From Bacteroidales bacterium (lineage in GTDB: Bacteria; Bacteroidota; Bacteroidia; Bacteroidales; Bacteroidaceae): a DNA stretch of 23,990 bases. Location: NCBI GenBank assembly GCA_004556745.1, contig SFFY01000037.1, forward strand, positions 1-23,990, in the 5' to 3' direction. The position numbers were made by a program, and so were the translations under genes. The notes beneath the pieces were generated by a model. The model was given only the letters and a program-made list of their open reading frames with translations. It ran no database searches and was not told the DNA's origin. Position 1 is the first letter of the stretch; each line of letters starts with the position of its first letter. This document shows, piece after piece, positions 15,955-23,630 of this stretch.

Positions 15955-18558
15955 TTACTCTGCCGGCGAGAGGGCGGCTTTGCTCAGGTCTACGTAGAAG
16001 GCGGACATAGTGGAGTACATGCCTTGGAGCTTGCCCGTAGCTTGCAGCGTGCCGTCGGAGTTGATCGTGAAGACGAGGTCGGCTGTGGCGTCGCCCATCA
16101 GGCCGTAGCCTTTCAGCACGAGTTGGCCATTGCTCAGTTCGTAGGGCACGCACTTGTCGCCAAACTTGCCTGCCGCCATGCGCACAAGGAAGTAGGCGTA
16201 GCCGGCTTTCAGGTTGCCGTCGGCATCGCGGTCGATGGTGAGCGTGGCGTTTACCGTGGGATTGTTGCCCGTGCCGTCGTCGTCGCCTGTGCCGAGATAG
16301 TATTTGCCCGTATATTTGGCTGCCAGCTCGTCGCCCGGCATGGCGGGAATGAAGTCGTCGGAAGCGAGGTCTACCTGCATGAAGGCGGTGGTCATGTTCG
16401 TGCCGTAGTAAGTGCCCGTGCCCTGCACGCGGCCGTCGGACGTTACGTTGAATACGAGGTCGGCAGTCGTGGTGCCGTAGTTGCCGTCGCCCACGGTCAC
16501 GCCTTTCAGCGTCAGCACGTTGTTCTCGTAAGTATAAGGCACGCAGGAGGAGATGATGTCAGAACCCATTGCCGTGATTTTCAGCGTGGCGTAGCCTTCC
16601 TTGGCGTTGCCCGAAGCGTCTTGGTCAATGAACAGCTCGCCCGTGGTTTCAACGGGGTTGTCGTAGTAAGTTGCCGTGAGTTTGGCGGTGTAGTGGTCTT
16701 CGAGCGGCACGATGACGATAACGGGTGCCTCGAGCGGGTTGTCCTGCGTGATGCTCACGTAGCTGCCAGCATAGGAGGTGGCGTAAATCTTCGTGTCGTC
16801 GCCGGCGAGCCACATCTTCTGCAAATCGTCGCTCAGCTGGAACACGAGGTTGGCGCGGTGCGTACCGCCCTCGCCGTCGCCTTGCAGCACGTTGGTGATG
16901 GTGAGCGTCTTGGCGGCGGCATCGTAGATGTACTTCTGGCAGTCGCTCACGGCGGAGATGTAGTCGTAGCCGCGATATACGTTCACGGAAATGGCAGCGT
17001 AGCCCGGCTTGGCCGTGCCCACGAGGTTTTGGTCGAGGACGATGCTGGCGGTGTTGCGGAGCGTGGCGCTCTCTTCGAGGTAGCGGCCTTCGAGGTGGTC
17101 GTTAGAGTAAGAGGCTGCGCCGTTCCAGTCCGAGGAACCCACTTCCGTGTATGTGCCGCCCGCGATGTCGATGGTGTAGACATGCGTGCCGTCGGCGAGC
17201 GTCACGGTCACCACGGTGCTTTCAACGGTGTAGGGATATTCATTGCCCTCGATGGTTGCCGTCCCGAAGCCGTCGAGCTTGATGTCGTAGCCCGTGGCGT
17301 CGGCGGAGAGGAACGTGCCGGCTTCCTTGCCCTTGGCGATAAACTGCGGGTCGCCGCCCTCGGCGAGCACATATTTATATTGTACTGTGCCGTTGTAGGT
17401 TACGAAGGCTTCGCAGGGCTCGCCGATGGTCGTGCCGCTAACAAAGTCAACGGTGGCGCGGTAGGTGTTGATGCCGTAGTTGGAGAGGCAGAACCAGTGC
17501 TTTGCGCCCGTGTACTTGTCCGTGGCTTCCATCAGCGCCATGTAGGCCGAGGCATCGCGCTGTGCGCAAACGTAGTCGCAGGGGGTTTTGCAGATAAGGT
17601 AGTAGCGCGTGTTCTCGTGCTTGTCGTTGTTGTAGTCGTGGATGTCGCAGAAGATGAAGTCGTCGGCGAAGAACGTGCCGTTCACGCCGTAGGCCGGCTG
17701 GTCACGGAAGGAGAGGTCGGGTTCTTCATCTTCGGCAAGTTCTTCCACGTAATGCTTGAAGCCGCCTGCGCCGTCTTCGTAGGTATAGATGTCGACGAAG
17801 CTATACGCCATTGCGTCCGTGGAACTTACGTGGCAGGAGGTGTTTGCCTTGAGCTCGAGCGAGAAGGGCGCGGCGTCGGTCTTGGAGAGCAGGCCGTTGC
17901 CCGAGGTCACGCCGAAACCGGTGTATTTGCCCACGAAAGGATAGCCCTCGTAAGTGGTCAGCTCTTTGGAAACGACGCGGATTGTGACGGGCTCGTTGGG
18001 CATGAAGAACGTGAGCGCGTCCTGTCCGAGGTGGTTGTCCTCGGGTGCTTCCCAGAACACGAAACCGGCATTGTCGGTATAAACCTTGCCCGTATATTGT
18101 CCCACAACCTCGTACGTGCTTTCGTAGCCCGGTTCGTTACGGACAACGAAGTGCACCTTGCCGTAGGGGCGCTGTGCCGTCCAGTCTACGGGCTTCTCGT
18201 TGCTGATGGTATTGTTGTTGTTGATGCAGTCGAGCATCACGAGGGGCGCGTGCTCGTCGAACTCGCGGGCGATTTCCTGATAAGCCGTGCCGATGGGCTC
18301 ATATTGCAAAACCACGAACTCCGAGAGGGGCAGGGGAGTGGGGTCGCCCGCGAAGGGTACGACGATGGCCACCGAGTAGCCCTCATCGCCTGCGTTGGCC
18401 TTCTGATAAACGATGCGGTCGATGTCGTCCACCATAAACGAAACGAACGTACTGTCGGCGCGCTTGGCGTCGAGGCGTTCGCACACCTGTGCCTTCAAGC
18501 CCGTGGTGCAGAGCATGAAGAGGGAGAGAATGGAAAGGATAAGTTTGCTCGTTTTCAT
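15955..18558 (-). CDS. Large secreted protein with three tandem ~110-residue repeats
   Basis: 867 residues. A signal peptide (residues 1-~23, LCTTGLKA|Q) makes it exported. After a unique N-terminal half, three imperfect repeats fill ~484-604, ~622-731 and ~747-858. Each runs through a strand ending in I/L-D, the motif (K/A)xGYA, a cysteine (C540, C672, C803), a hydrophobic LxL/I strand, GD(G), and A(D/N)LVF followed by (S/N)(D/S)D. They look like beta-sandwich modules. VDDIDRIVYQ (~43-52) resembles the start of many Prevotella secreted proteins. The start ATG overlaps the upstream gene's stop (TAATG), giving tight coupling. It lacks the sorting-type tail seen at 505 and 2398, ending SKAALSPAE. 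No enzyme motif is recognised; adhesion or carbohydrate contact is a guess. Confidence 0.85.
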   Translation of the reverse strand: MKTSKLILSILSLFMLCTTGLKAQVCERLDAKRADSTFVSFMVDDIDRIVYQKANAGDEGYSVAIVVPFAGDPTPLPLSEFVVLQYEPIGTAYQEIAREFDEHAPLVMLDCINNNNTISNEKPVDWTAQRPYGKVHFVVRNEPGYESTYEVVGQYTGKVYTDNAGFVFWEAPEDNHLGQDALTFFMPNEPVTIRVVSKELTTYEGYPFVGKYTGFGVTSGNGLLSKTDAAPFSLELKANTSCHVSSTDAMAYSFVDIYTYEDGAGGFKHYVEELAEDEEPDLSFRDQPAYGVNGTFFADDFIFCDIHDYNNDKHENTRYYLICKTPCDYVCAQRDASAYMALMEATDKYTGAKHWFCLSNYGINTYRATVDFVSGTTIGEPCEAFVTYNGTVQYKYVLAEGGDPQFIAKGKEAGTFLSADATGYDIKLDGFGTATIEGNEYPYTVESTVVTVTLADGTHVYTIDIAGGTYTEVGSSDWNGAASYSNDHLEGRYLEESATLRNTASIVLDQNLVGTAKPGYAAISVNVYRGYDYISAVSDCQKYIYDAAAKTLTITNVLQGDGEGGTHRANLVFQLSDDLQKMWLAGDDTKIYATSYAGSYVSITQDNPLEAPVIVIVPLEDHYTAKLTATYYDNPVETTGELFIDQDASGNAKEGYATLKITAMGSDIISSCVPYTYENNVLTLKGVTVGDGNYGTTTADLVFNVTSDGRVQGTGTYYGTNMTTAFMQVDLASDDFIPAMPGDELAAKYTGKYYLGTGDDDGTGNNPTVNATLTIDRDADGNLKAGYAYFLVRMAAGKFGDKCVPYELSNGQLVLKGYGLMGDATADLVFTINSDGTLQATGKLQGMYSTMSAFYVDLSKAALSPAE

Positions 18559-19034
18559 TATTTCAGGCTGATAAGGTAAGACACTCCGTTAACTTTCACT
18601 GCATACACGCCGGCGGGCACTCCGTCGAGACGCAGCGTGTACGTGCCTTCAGCGGCCGTGCTGCTGATGAGGCGGCCGTTGGCGGCGAATACTTCCACGT
18701 TAGAGCCGGCTTTAAGTCCCTTGAAACTGAGGGCGCGGCCGTTGAGGCTGAAGCCGTCGGCCTTGCCGTCGGCTTTGAGGTTCTCGATGCCCAGCTCCGT
18801 GGAGAAGGTCATACGGTAGAATTGCGTGCGCAGCACCTTCACGAGGGCGTTGCCGTCGGAGAAGATGACAAACGTGTCGTCGAACTGCGTCGTCATCTTG
18901 TCGTTGAGGTTGATTTGCATTTCGCTGCCGTCTTGGAGCGTCACGAGCACGCTGCGAAATCCGTCGGCGTGGGCGCTAAGCGTGCCGCCGAGTGCGAGGA
19001 TTGCAGCGAGTGTCAATCGTTGTAGTTTTCGCAT
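18558..19034 (-). CDS. Small secreted protein with type IX-like C-terminal domain
   Basis: 158 residues. The signal peptide is MRKLQRLTLAAILALGGTLSAHA. Residues ~25-85 carry a short domain (LVTLQDGSEMQINL, then VLRTQFYRMTFS). Residues ~100-158 look like a complete Por-secretion/type IX sorting domain: VEVFAANGRLISS, then YTLRLDGVPAGVYAVKVNG, then a hydrophobic end. A protein that is little more than a signal peptide plus a sorting-type domain is unusual. It is translationally coupled to the 867-residue protein, whose start codon shares one base with its stop, so a joint complex or shared export is plausible. A -7 box upstream (19096-19103) marks the operon start. Confidence 0.83.
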   Translation of the reverse strand: MRKLQRLTLAAILALGGTLSAHADGFRSVLVTLQDGSEMQINLNDKMTTQFDDTFVIFSDGNALVKVLRTQFYRMTFSTELGIENLKADGKADGFSLNGRALSFKGLKAGSNVEVFAANGRLISSTAAEGTYTLRLDGVPAGVYAVKVNGVSYLISLK

Positions 19035-19095
19035 TGTAGATAGAAAAATAATTATGTTGTTGATTTGGTGATTGTTGCAATAGCATTTTGCGCTG

Positions 19096-19103
19096 CAAAT
19101 ATA
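19096..19103 (-). promoter_or_regulatory. Candidate -7 box of the secreted-protein operon
   Basis: On the minus strand TATATTTG followed by C is an exact TAnnTTTGC match, 62 nt upstream of the ATG at 19034. A TTTG occurs 24 nt further up (19131-19128), longer than the usual spacer, so the -33 assignment is weak. Confidence 0.5.
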
Positions 19104-19258
19104 ATAATAAAAATGCTTTATTCTTTACAAAAAGAGTTCTTTTGTGCTAAGATACTTGCTTTTTGATGTAAAGCTGCCTGCTCTTTTTGGTAAATAAGGA
19201 GGCGTTTATACGCTCTGCAACGTTCTCTCATGGCAAATTGGGCATCGTTCGTGCTCCG

Positions 19259-19302
19259 TTTGGAGGGTAAAAGGTGTAATATTACGTGTTTTACCCTCCA
19301 AA
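19259..19302. repeat. 44-bp dyad with a perfect 14-bp stem and palindromic core
   Basis: TTTGGAGGGTAAAA (19259-19272) and TTTTACCCTCCAAA (19289-19302) are perfectly complementary. The loop contains GTAATATTAC (19276-19285), itself a perfect palindrome centred at the same point. It sits in the 525-bp gap between the secreted-protein operon and the second ATPase, 41 bp from neither gene start, with no T-run on either side. Apart from this and the two promoter regions I see no gene in 19035-19559. Confidence 0.8.
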
Positions 19303-19511
19303 ATATGAAATATCCTATTGTTTTTTGTATCCCTCCCCCATGCCCCGCGCCACAATCTTATAAGACCGCCATAATTTGCTTGCGGATATATTTCTTTTCT
19401 GCGCAGATGATAGCCCTTTCTGATTTGATAATTACGCGGTCGTAAATTTGTAAAATAGCTGATTTCTAATAGTTTTCGCAACAGATTTTCTTTGATTTCA
19501 GATAAAATGCT

Positions 19512-19554
19512 TATATTTGCCTCCGAAAAACTGTCACATGTGACAAAAATTCGG
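19512..19554 (+). promoter_or_regulatory. Promoter with perfect palindromic operator for the second ATPase
   Basis: TATATTTG (19512-19519) is an exact -7 box; TTTG at 19491-19494 is 17 nt upstream. About 13 nt downstream lies TGTCACATGTGACA (19532-19545), a perfect 14-bp palindrome. Symmetric outer arms CCGAA (19523-19527) and TTCGG (19550-19554) share the same centre (19538.5). The dyad spans the expected transcription start and ends 5 nt before the ATG at 19560, so a bound dimer would block transcription or translation. The binding protein is unknown. Confidence 0.72.
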
Positions 19555-19559
19555 AAAGT

Positions 19560-20816
19560 ATGGTAATACACAGGCATAGATATATAGACCAACTGAGCCG
19601 TTCAAAGGGTAACGGACTCATTAAGATTGTTACGGGTTTGCGCCGCTCTGGCAAGTCGTTCCTGCTGAAGAAACTATTTCGCCGGCACTTGTTAGAGGAG
19701 GGCGTGCAGGAAGACCATATTCTCGTTATTGACTTGGAAAACAGGAAGAACAAGGCATTCAAAGACCCTGACTACCTATTGGATTGGGTGGTGCAGCAGA
19801 TGGCGGACAACGATACCTATTATATAATTATTGATGAGGTTCAGGAGGTGGCGGACTTTGTGGAAGTGCTCTCCTCGTTGTCCGTGACCGAGGGCGCGGA
19901 TGTATATGTGACCGGTTCCAACTCCCGCTTCCTTTCTTCGGATGTGGTGACGGAGTTTCGCGGACGAGGCGATGAAATACATGTGTGGCCGCTCTCGTTT
20001 AAGGAATTTATGTCGGCTTACGGCGGAACGAAGGAAGAGGGGTGGGCGGAATACAGATTGTATGGCGGATTGCCGCAACTGCTCACGCAAATCGGCGATG
20101 ACAGGAAGGCTGACTTTTTGCGCCGCCTATACCGCACGGTTTATCTGCGCGATATTTACGAGCGCAACAAGATAGAACTGAAAACCGAGTTTGAGGAATT
20201 GTCGAAGACGGTGGCATCCAGTATCGGTGCGCCCGTCAATCCGCTGAATATCGCCAATACGTTCAAGTCGGTGAGCAATGTGCAGAATATAACGGATAAG
20301 ACCGTTGCGGCGTATCTGGACTATATGCAGGACTCTTTCCTGATAGAAAAGTCCGAGCGTTATGACATTAAGGGCAGGAAATACATCGGTTCGCTATCGA
20401 AATATTATTATCAAGACGTAGGGCTACGCAATGCCATTCTCGCTTTTCGCCAAAATGAGCCGACGCACATCATGGAGAACGTCATCTACAACGAGATGCG
20501 GCAGCGTGGCTGGCTTGTGGACGTGGGCAACATCTATCACCGCGTGCGCAATGCCGAGGGGAAGCAGCAGCGCGTGACGCTCGAAGTAGACTTCGTGTGC
20601 AACAAGGGCAGCGAGCGGATATACATACAGTCGGCATGGCGTATGCCCGATGAAGAGAAGATGGAGCAGGAGAAACGCTCCTTGCGCTTGGTGGACGATT
20701 CGTTTCGCAAACTTCTTGTGGTGGGCGAGCACACCAAGCCGTGGTGTGACGAAGATGGGATACAGATATTGAGTATCTACGATTTCCTGCTTGATGCGTC
20801 GAGCACGGAAAGGTAG
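19560..20816 (+). CDS. AAA_14/DUF4143 family ATPase (second copy)
   Basis: 418 residues. Walker A is TGLRRSGKS (25-33), Walker B is YIIIDEVQE (88-96), and VTGSNSRFLSS (117-127) is the sensor-1 region. RGRGDEIHVWPLSFKEF (134-150) is the family's arginine-rich signature. The C-terminal DUF4143 domain (from ~215) has MEN (305-307) and LEVDFV (341-346), the first parts of a PD-(D/E)xK-like site. The expected E/QxK strand reads IYIQSAW (354-360) without the lysine, so nuclease activity is doubtful. It belongs to a different subgroup from the protein at 4199 (TGLRRSGKS versus TGPRQSGKS). It is monocistronic between its own operator and the terminator at 20875. The cellular role of the family is unsettled. 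Confidence 0.9.
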   Translation: MVIHRHRYIDQLSRSKGNGLIKIVTGLRRSGKSFLLKKLFRRHLLEEGVQEDHILVIDLENRKNKAFKDPDYLLDWVVQQMADNDTYYIIIDEVQEVADFVEVLSSLSVTEGADVYVTGSNSRFLSSDVVTEFRGRGDEIHVWPLSFKEFMSAYGGTKEEGWAEYRLYGGLPQLLTQIGDDRKADFLRRLYRTVYLRDIYERNKIELKTEFEELSKTVASSIGAPVNPLNIANTFKSVSNVQNITDKTVAAYLDYMQDSFLIEKSERYDIKGRKYIGSLSKYYYQDVGLRNAILAFRQNEPTHIMENVIYNEMRQRGWLVDVGNIYHRVRNAEGKQQRVTLEVDFVCNKGSERIYIQSAWRMPDEEKMEQEKRSLRLVDDSFRKLLVVGEHTKPWCDEDGIQILSIYDFLLDASSTER

Positions 20817-20874
20817 GCACGGCATCGGTGCGCTCCGCTATGTGCGCTATCTTTCCCAAGGGCAAACAAACAAA

Positions 20875-20912
20875 AAAATCGTGCCGCGCAAATATCTGCG
20901 CGGCACGATTTT
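20875..20912. terminator. Bidirectional Rho-independent terminator
   Basis: AAAATCGTGCCGCGCA (20875-20890) and TGCGCGGCACGATTTT (20897-20912) form a perfect 16-bp stem with a 6-nt loop, with A-run and T-run on the two sides. It serves both the plus-strand ATPase gene and the convergent rpsA gene. Confidence 0.94.
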
Positions 20913-20936
20913 ATAATGTATGGATAGGATAGGGGA

Positions 20937-22724
20937 TTATTCGCCCTTTTCCATCTTGGCTTTCAGTTCAGCGAGGGCGTCAATGTCGCCGAGGCTGGTA
21001 GAAGCGGCCTGGTTCTGGATAGCGGGAGCTTCTTCCTTCTTGGGAGCCTTCTTGGCAGCGGCCTTGCGTTCTGCGCGAGCTTCGGCGCGGGCTGCATCTT
21101 CGAAGGTGCGGCTGTGAGAGAGGATGATGCGCTTGCTGTCCTTGTTGAACTCAATCACCTTGAAGGGGAGCTTTTCGCCCTCTACGGCGTGGCTGCCGTC
21201 TTCCTTAACGAGGTGCTTGGGCGTTGCGAAGCCTTCTACGCCGTATTCGAGCTGAACCACAGCACCCTTCTCGAGGAGTTCGGTGATGGTGCCTTCGTGT
21301 ACGCTGCCTTCGGTGAAGACGGTTTCAAATACGTCCCAGGGATTTTCTTCGAGCTGCTTGTGGCCGAGCGAGAGGCGGCGGTTCTCCTTGTCGATTTCGA
21401 GCACAACGACTTCGATTTCGTTGCCGATCTGCGTGAACTCAGAGGGGTGCTTCACCTTCTTCGTCCAAGAGAGGTCGGAGATGTGGATAAGGCCGTCAAC
21501 GCCTTCTTCGAGTTCAACGAATACGCCGAAGTTCGTGAAGTTGCGCACCTTGGCAGTGTGCTTGGAACCGACGGGGTACTTCGTTTCGATTTCGTTCCAG
21601 GGGTCATTCTTGAGCTGCTTGATGCCGAGAGACATCTTGCGCTCTGCGCGGTTGAGCGTGAGGATAACGGCATCTACCTCGTCGCCCACCTTGAGGAAGT
21701 CCTGTGCGGAGCGGAGGTGCTGGCTCCAGCTCATTTCGCTCACGTGGATAAGGCCTTCAACGCCCGGTGCGATTTCTACAAATGCGCCGTAGTCGGCCAT
21801 AACCACTACCTTGCCGTGTACCTTGTCGCCTTCTTTGAGTTCGGGGTCGAGGGCATCCCAGGGATGCGGGGTGAGCTGCTTGAGGCCGAGGGCGATGCGC
21901 TTCTTCTCTTCGTCGAAGTCGAGGATAACGACGTTGAGCTTCTGGTCGAGTTCCACGATTTCGTGCGGGTCGTTCACGCGGCCCCAAGAGAGGTCGGTGA
22001 TGTGGATGAGACCGTCCACGCCGCCGAGGTCGATGAACACGCCGTAGCTGGTGATGTTCTTAACCGTACCTTCGAGCACCTGGCCCTTTTCGAGCTTGGA
22101 GATAATCTCCTGCTTCTGGGCTTCGAGTTCTGCCTCGATGAGTGCCTTGTGAGAAACGACAACGTTCTTGTATTCCTGATTGATCTTGACAATCTGGAAC
22201 TCCATCGTCTTGCCCACGAATACGTCGTAGTCGCGGATGGGCTTAACGTCGATCTGCGAACCGGGCAGGAAGGCTTCGATGCCGAAGATGTCGACAATCA
22301 TGCCGCCCTTCGTGCGGCACTTGATGTAGCCCTTGATGATTTCCTTGTTTTCGAGTGCTTCGTTGACGCGTTCCCAAGACTTGCTGGCGCGAGCCTTCTT
22401 GTGGGAAAGGATAAGCTGTCCTTTGCTGTCTTCTTGGTTTTCTACGTAAACTTCAACTACGTCGCCCACTTTGAGCTCGGGGTTGTAGCGGAACTCGCTG
22501 ACGGGGATGATGCCGTCGCTCTTGGTGCCGATGTTGACGGTCACCTCGCGCTTGGTGATAGAAATAACGGTACCTTCGACTACCTCGTTTTCAGTTACGC
22601 GTGCGAGGGTTTCGTCGTAGGCCTTTTCTTGTTCCTCGTGGCTTGCGCCAGCTTCTACAGAACCGTTTTCAAATGCTTCCCAGTCAAAGTCGGCCAGCGG
22701 AGCGATGTTTTTTAAATTCTCCAT
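20937..22724 (-). CDS. rpsA: 30S ribosomal protein S1
   Basis: 595 residues with six S1 (OB-fold) domains at about 47-110, 128-193, 214-283, 299-370, 385-456 and 472-537. The canonical SYGVFIDLGGVDGLIHITDL type motif is clearest in domains 3 to 5 (for example GVFVELEEGVDGLIHISDLS). Domains 1 and 2 are the more divergent ribosome-binding pair. The C-terminal tail (~540-595) is Ala/Lys/Glu-rich and coiled, longer than in E. coli S1 (557 residues) as usual for Bacteroidetes. The protein binds mRNA on the 30S subunit and helps initiation on unstructured leaders, important in a group with few Shine-Dalgarno sites. It is convergent with the ATPase gene and has a long leader. Confidence 0.97.
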   Translation of the reverse strand: MENLKNIAPLADFDWEAFENGSVEAGASHEEQEKAYDETLARVTENEVVEGTVISITKREVTVNIGTKSDGIIPVSEFRYNPELKVGDVVEVYVENQEDSKGQLILSHKKARASKSWERVNEALENKEIIKGYIKCRTKGGMIVDIFGIEAFLPGSQIDVKPIRDYDVFVGKTMEFQIVKINQEYKNVVVSHKALIEAELEAQKQEIISKLEKGQVLEGTVKNITSYGVFIDLGGVDGLIHITDLSWGRVNDPHEIVELDQKLNVVILDFDEEKKRIALGLKQLTPHPWDALDPELKEGDKVHGKVVVMADYGAFVEIAPGVEGLIHVSEMSWSQHLRSAQDFLKVGDEVDAVILTLNRAERKMSLGIKQLKNDPWNEIETKYPVGSKHTAKVRNFTNFGVFVELEEGVDGLIHISDLSWTKKVKHPSEFTQIGNEIEVVVLEIDKENRRLSLGHKQLEENPWDVFETVFTEGSVHEGTITELLEKGAVVQLEYGVEGFATPKHLVKEDGSHAVEGEKLPFKVIEFNKDSKRIILSHSRTFEDAARAEARAERKAAAKKAPKKEEAPAIQNQAASTSLGDIDALAELKAKMEKGE

Positions 22725-22942
22725 TAAAATAGTTAATAATAAGGTTGATAAAATAGATAATACTGGCTTTCGCTTCTTTTGTTGCCCTGAAAAGAGCCGC
22801 CTTGCGGCGTGCTGCCAATCCGTTCCGAGGGGCTTGGTGGGCGCACGGCCCGGGAGTTGGAGAATTTGCCCGAAGTCGGCGGGAAGGGCGGCGCACAGCG
22901 GCTACACTTTACAGTGCGAAGCCAAAAACCGGTGCAAATTTA
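22725..22942 (-). promoter_or_regulatory. Promoter and long structured leader of rpsA
   Basis: On the minus strand TAAATTTGC (22942-22934) is a good -7 box, though no -33 TTTG is seen at the right spacing. The transcript would have a ~200-nt leader. Its first part is GC-rich and includes CGCC-GCAA-GGCG, a small stem capped by a GNRA tetraloop; the last ~60 nt before the ATG are A/U-rich and open, a typical S1 landing site. Autogenous control by S1, as known for E. coli rpsA, is possible but not shown. A 126-codon frame on the other strand overlaps rpsA and is not credible. Confidence 0.4.
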
Positions 22943-23101
22943 CGATAAAATTCTTGGAATTAAGGCTTTTCTTAAAAGAAAGTGAGAATGATTTCGTTTT
23001 TCTGTCCAATGAATTTGTCGGTCATAATAAAAACGATGCGCCGATTTTGGTTTTTCCTAAAAATAAGCGTATCGTTATCCGATAAAAACAGACAGGGTTG
23101 T

Positions 23102-23260
23102 TTATTTCTGTTTCTTCTTCGGCATATAGAAAGGCCGTGGTCCTTCGTATCTGTCCGACCATTTTTCTTTTGGAGGCCGATAATTCCCTTTTTCCCCGAA
23201 ATTGGTTCCTACACCCACGATTATGAAACCAACTACCAATATAATTAGAATAATAGTCAT
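23102..23260 (-). CDS. Tiny membrane protein, 52 residues (second of a pair)
   Basis: Below the usual ORF cutoff. It begins MTIILIILVVGFIIVGVG, a single hydrophobic helix (~2-18). A polar, Pro- and Tyr-rich tail follows (GNYRPPKEKWSDRYEGPRPF), then a lysine-rich end PKKKQK. The tail motif DRYEGPRPF parallels NEYVGGPPWV in the neighbouring tiny protein, and both start codons sit behind the same leader (CCTTAAAACCAA...GATATG). Similar topology and a duplicated leader argue for a real gene pair. The probable location is the inner membrane with the basic tail in the cytoplasm. I do not recognise a family. Confidence 0.6.
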   Translation of the reverse strand: MTIILIILVVGFIIVGVGTNFGEKGNYRPPKEKWSDRYEGPRPFYMPKKKQK

Positions 23261-23314
23261 ATCGATTTGGTTTTAAGGTTTTAAAAAGACGGTTAAACGG
23301 TATAAATCGCGTTC

Positions 23315-23482
23315 TCACTTTCGTCTTCGTTCTCTGTTATTCCTCACCCAAGGTGGGCCGCCAACGTATTCGTTGTGCCTATTGCTGTTCTTGTGCTTTG
23401 GAGTAGATTCTTCTCCGACGTTGATTTTTGAAATCAGGTGCACGATTAGGCATAATGCCAAAAGAACTAAAAGGACTTCCAT
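23315..23482 (-). CDS. Tiny membrane protein, 55 residues (first of a pair)
   Basis: It begins MEVLLVLLALCLIVHLIS, a single hydrophobic helix. A polar segment with NEYVGGPPWV (~38-47) follows, then a strongly basic end NNRERRRK. The gene lies 54 bp upstream of its probable paralogue, and the last 24 bases of the leader, including the ATG, match at 21 positions. A -7 box (23513-23506 on the minus strand) lies 23 nt upstream of the ATG. The function is unknown; small single-TM proteins of this kind often modulate larger membrane complexes, but nothing here tells which. Confidence 0.6.
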   Translation of the reverse strand: MEVLLVLLALCLIVHLISKINVGEESTPKHKNSNRHNEYVGGPPWVRNNRERRRK

Positions 23483-23505
23483 ATCAAATTGGTTTTAAGG
23501 TTCTG

Positions 23506-23513
23506 CAAATATA
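23506..23513 (-). promoter_or_regulatory. Candidate -7 box for the tiny-protein pair
   Basis: On the minus strand TATATTTG followed by C matches TAnnTTTGC exactly, 23 nt before the ATG at 23482. No TTTG is found 19-21 nt upstream. One transcript could cover both tiny genes. Confidence 0.45.
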
Positions 23514-23544
23514 CGAAAGATTTTATTCCCACATACCTTTTTTA

Positions 23545-23597
23545 TTGCCCACGAAAATTCGAGTGTGATTCGTGGAGACAAAAAATATCGTGGGCAA
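23545..23597. repeat. Hairpin region with two mutually exclusive pairings
   Basis: TTGCCCACGA (23545-23554) is fully complementary to TCGTGGGCAA (23588-23597). The same left segment, CCACGAA (23549-23555), is also fully complementary to TTCGTGG (23569-23575). The two stems cannot form together. The element lies ~30 bp upstream of the -7 box of the tiny-protein pair, so it is probably DNA-level or belongs to another transcript. Confidence 0.65.
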
Positions 23598-23630
23598 AAT
23601 CGTTTCTATACGCATTTTTTTTACCCCGAA

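Noticed and set aside
15943..18579. 878-codon plus-strand open frame
   Set aside because: It is an exact antisense shadow of the 867-residue secreted protein, with Val/His/Arg-rich low-complexity sequence and no domain.
19206..19592. 128-codon minus-strand frame containing CPICHE and a 'EGKTRNITPFTLQ' segment
   Set aside because: It runs across the 44-bp dyad and through the promoter/operator of the plus-strand ATPase gene. The pseudo-zinc-ribbon is two cysteines only, and the text looks like a translated intergenic repeat.
22705..23085. 126-codon plus-strand frame ending in a plausible-looking hydrophilic segment
   Set aside because: It overlaps the start of rpsA and its leader, has mixed composition and no recognisable domain; it is best read as chance.
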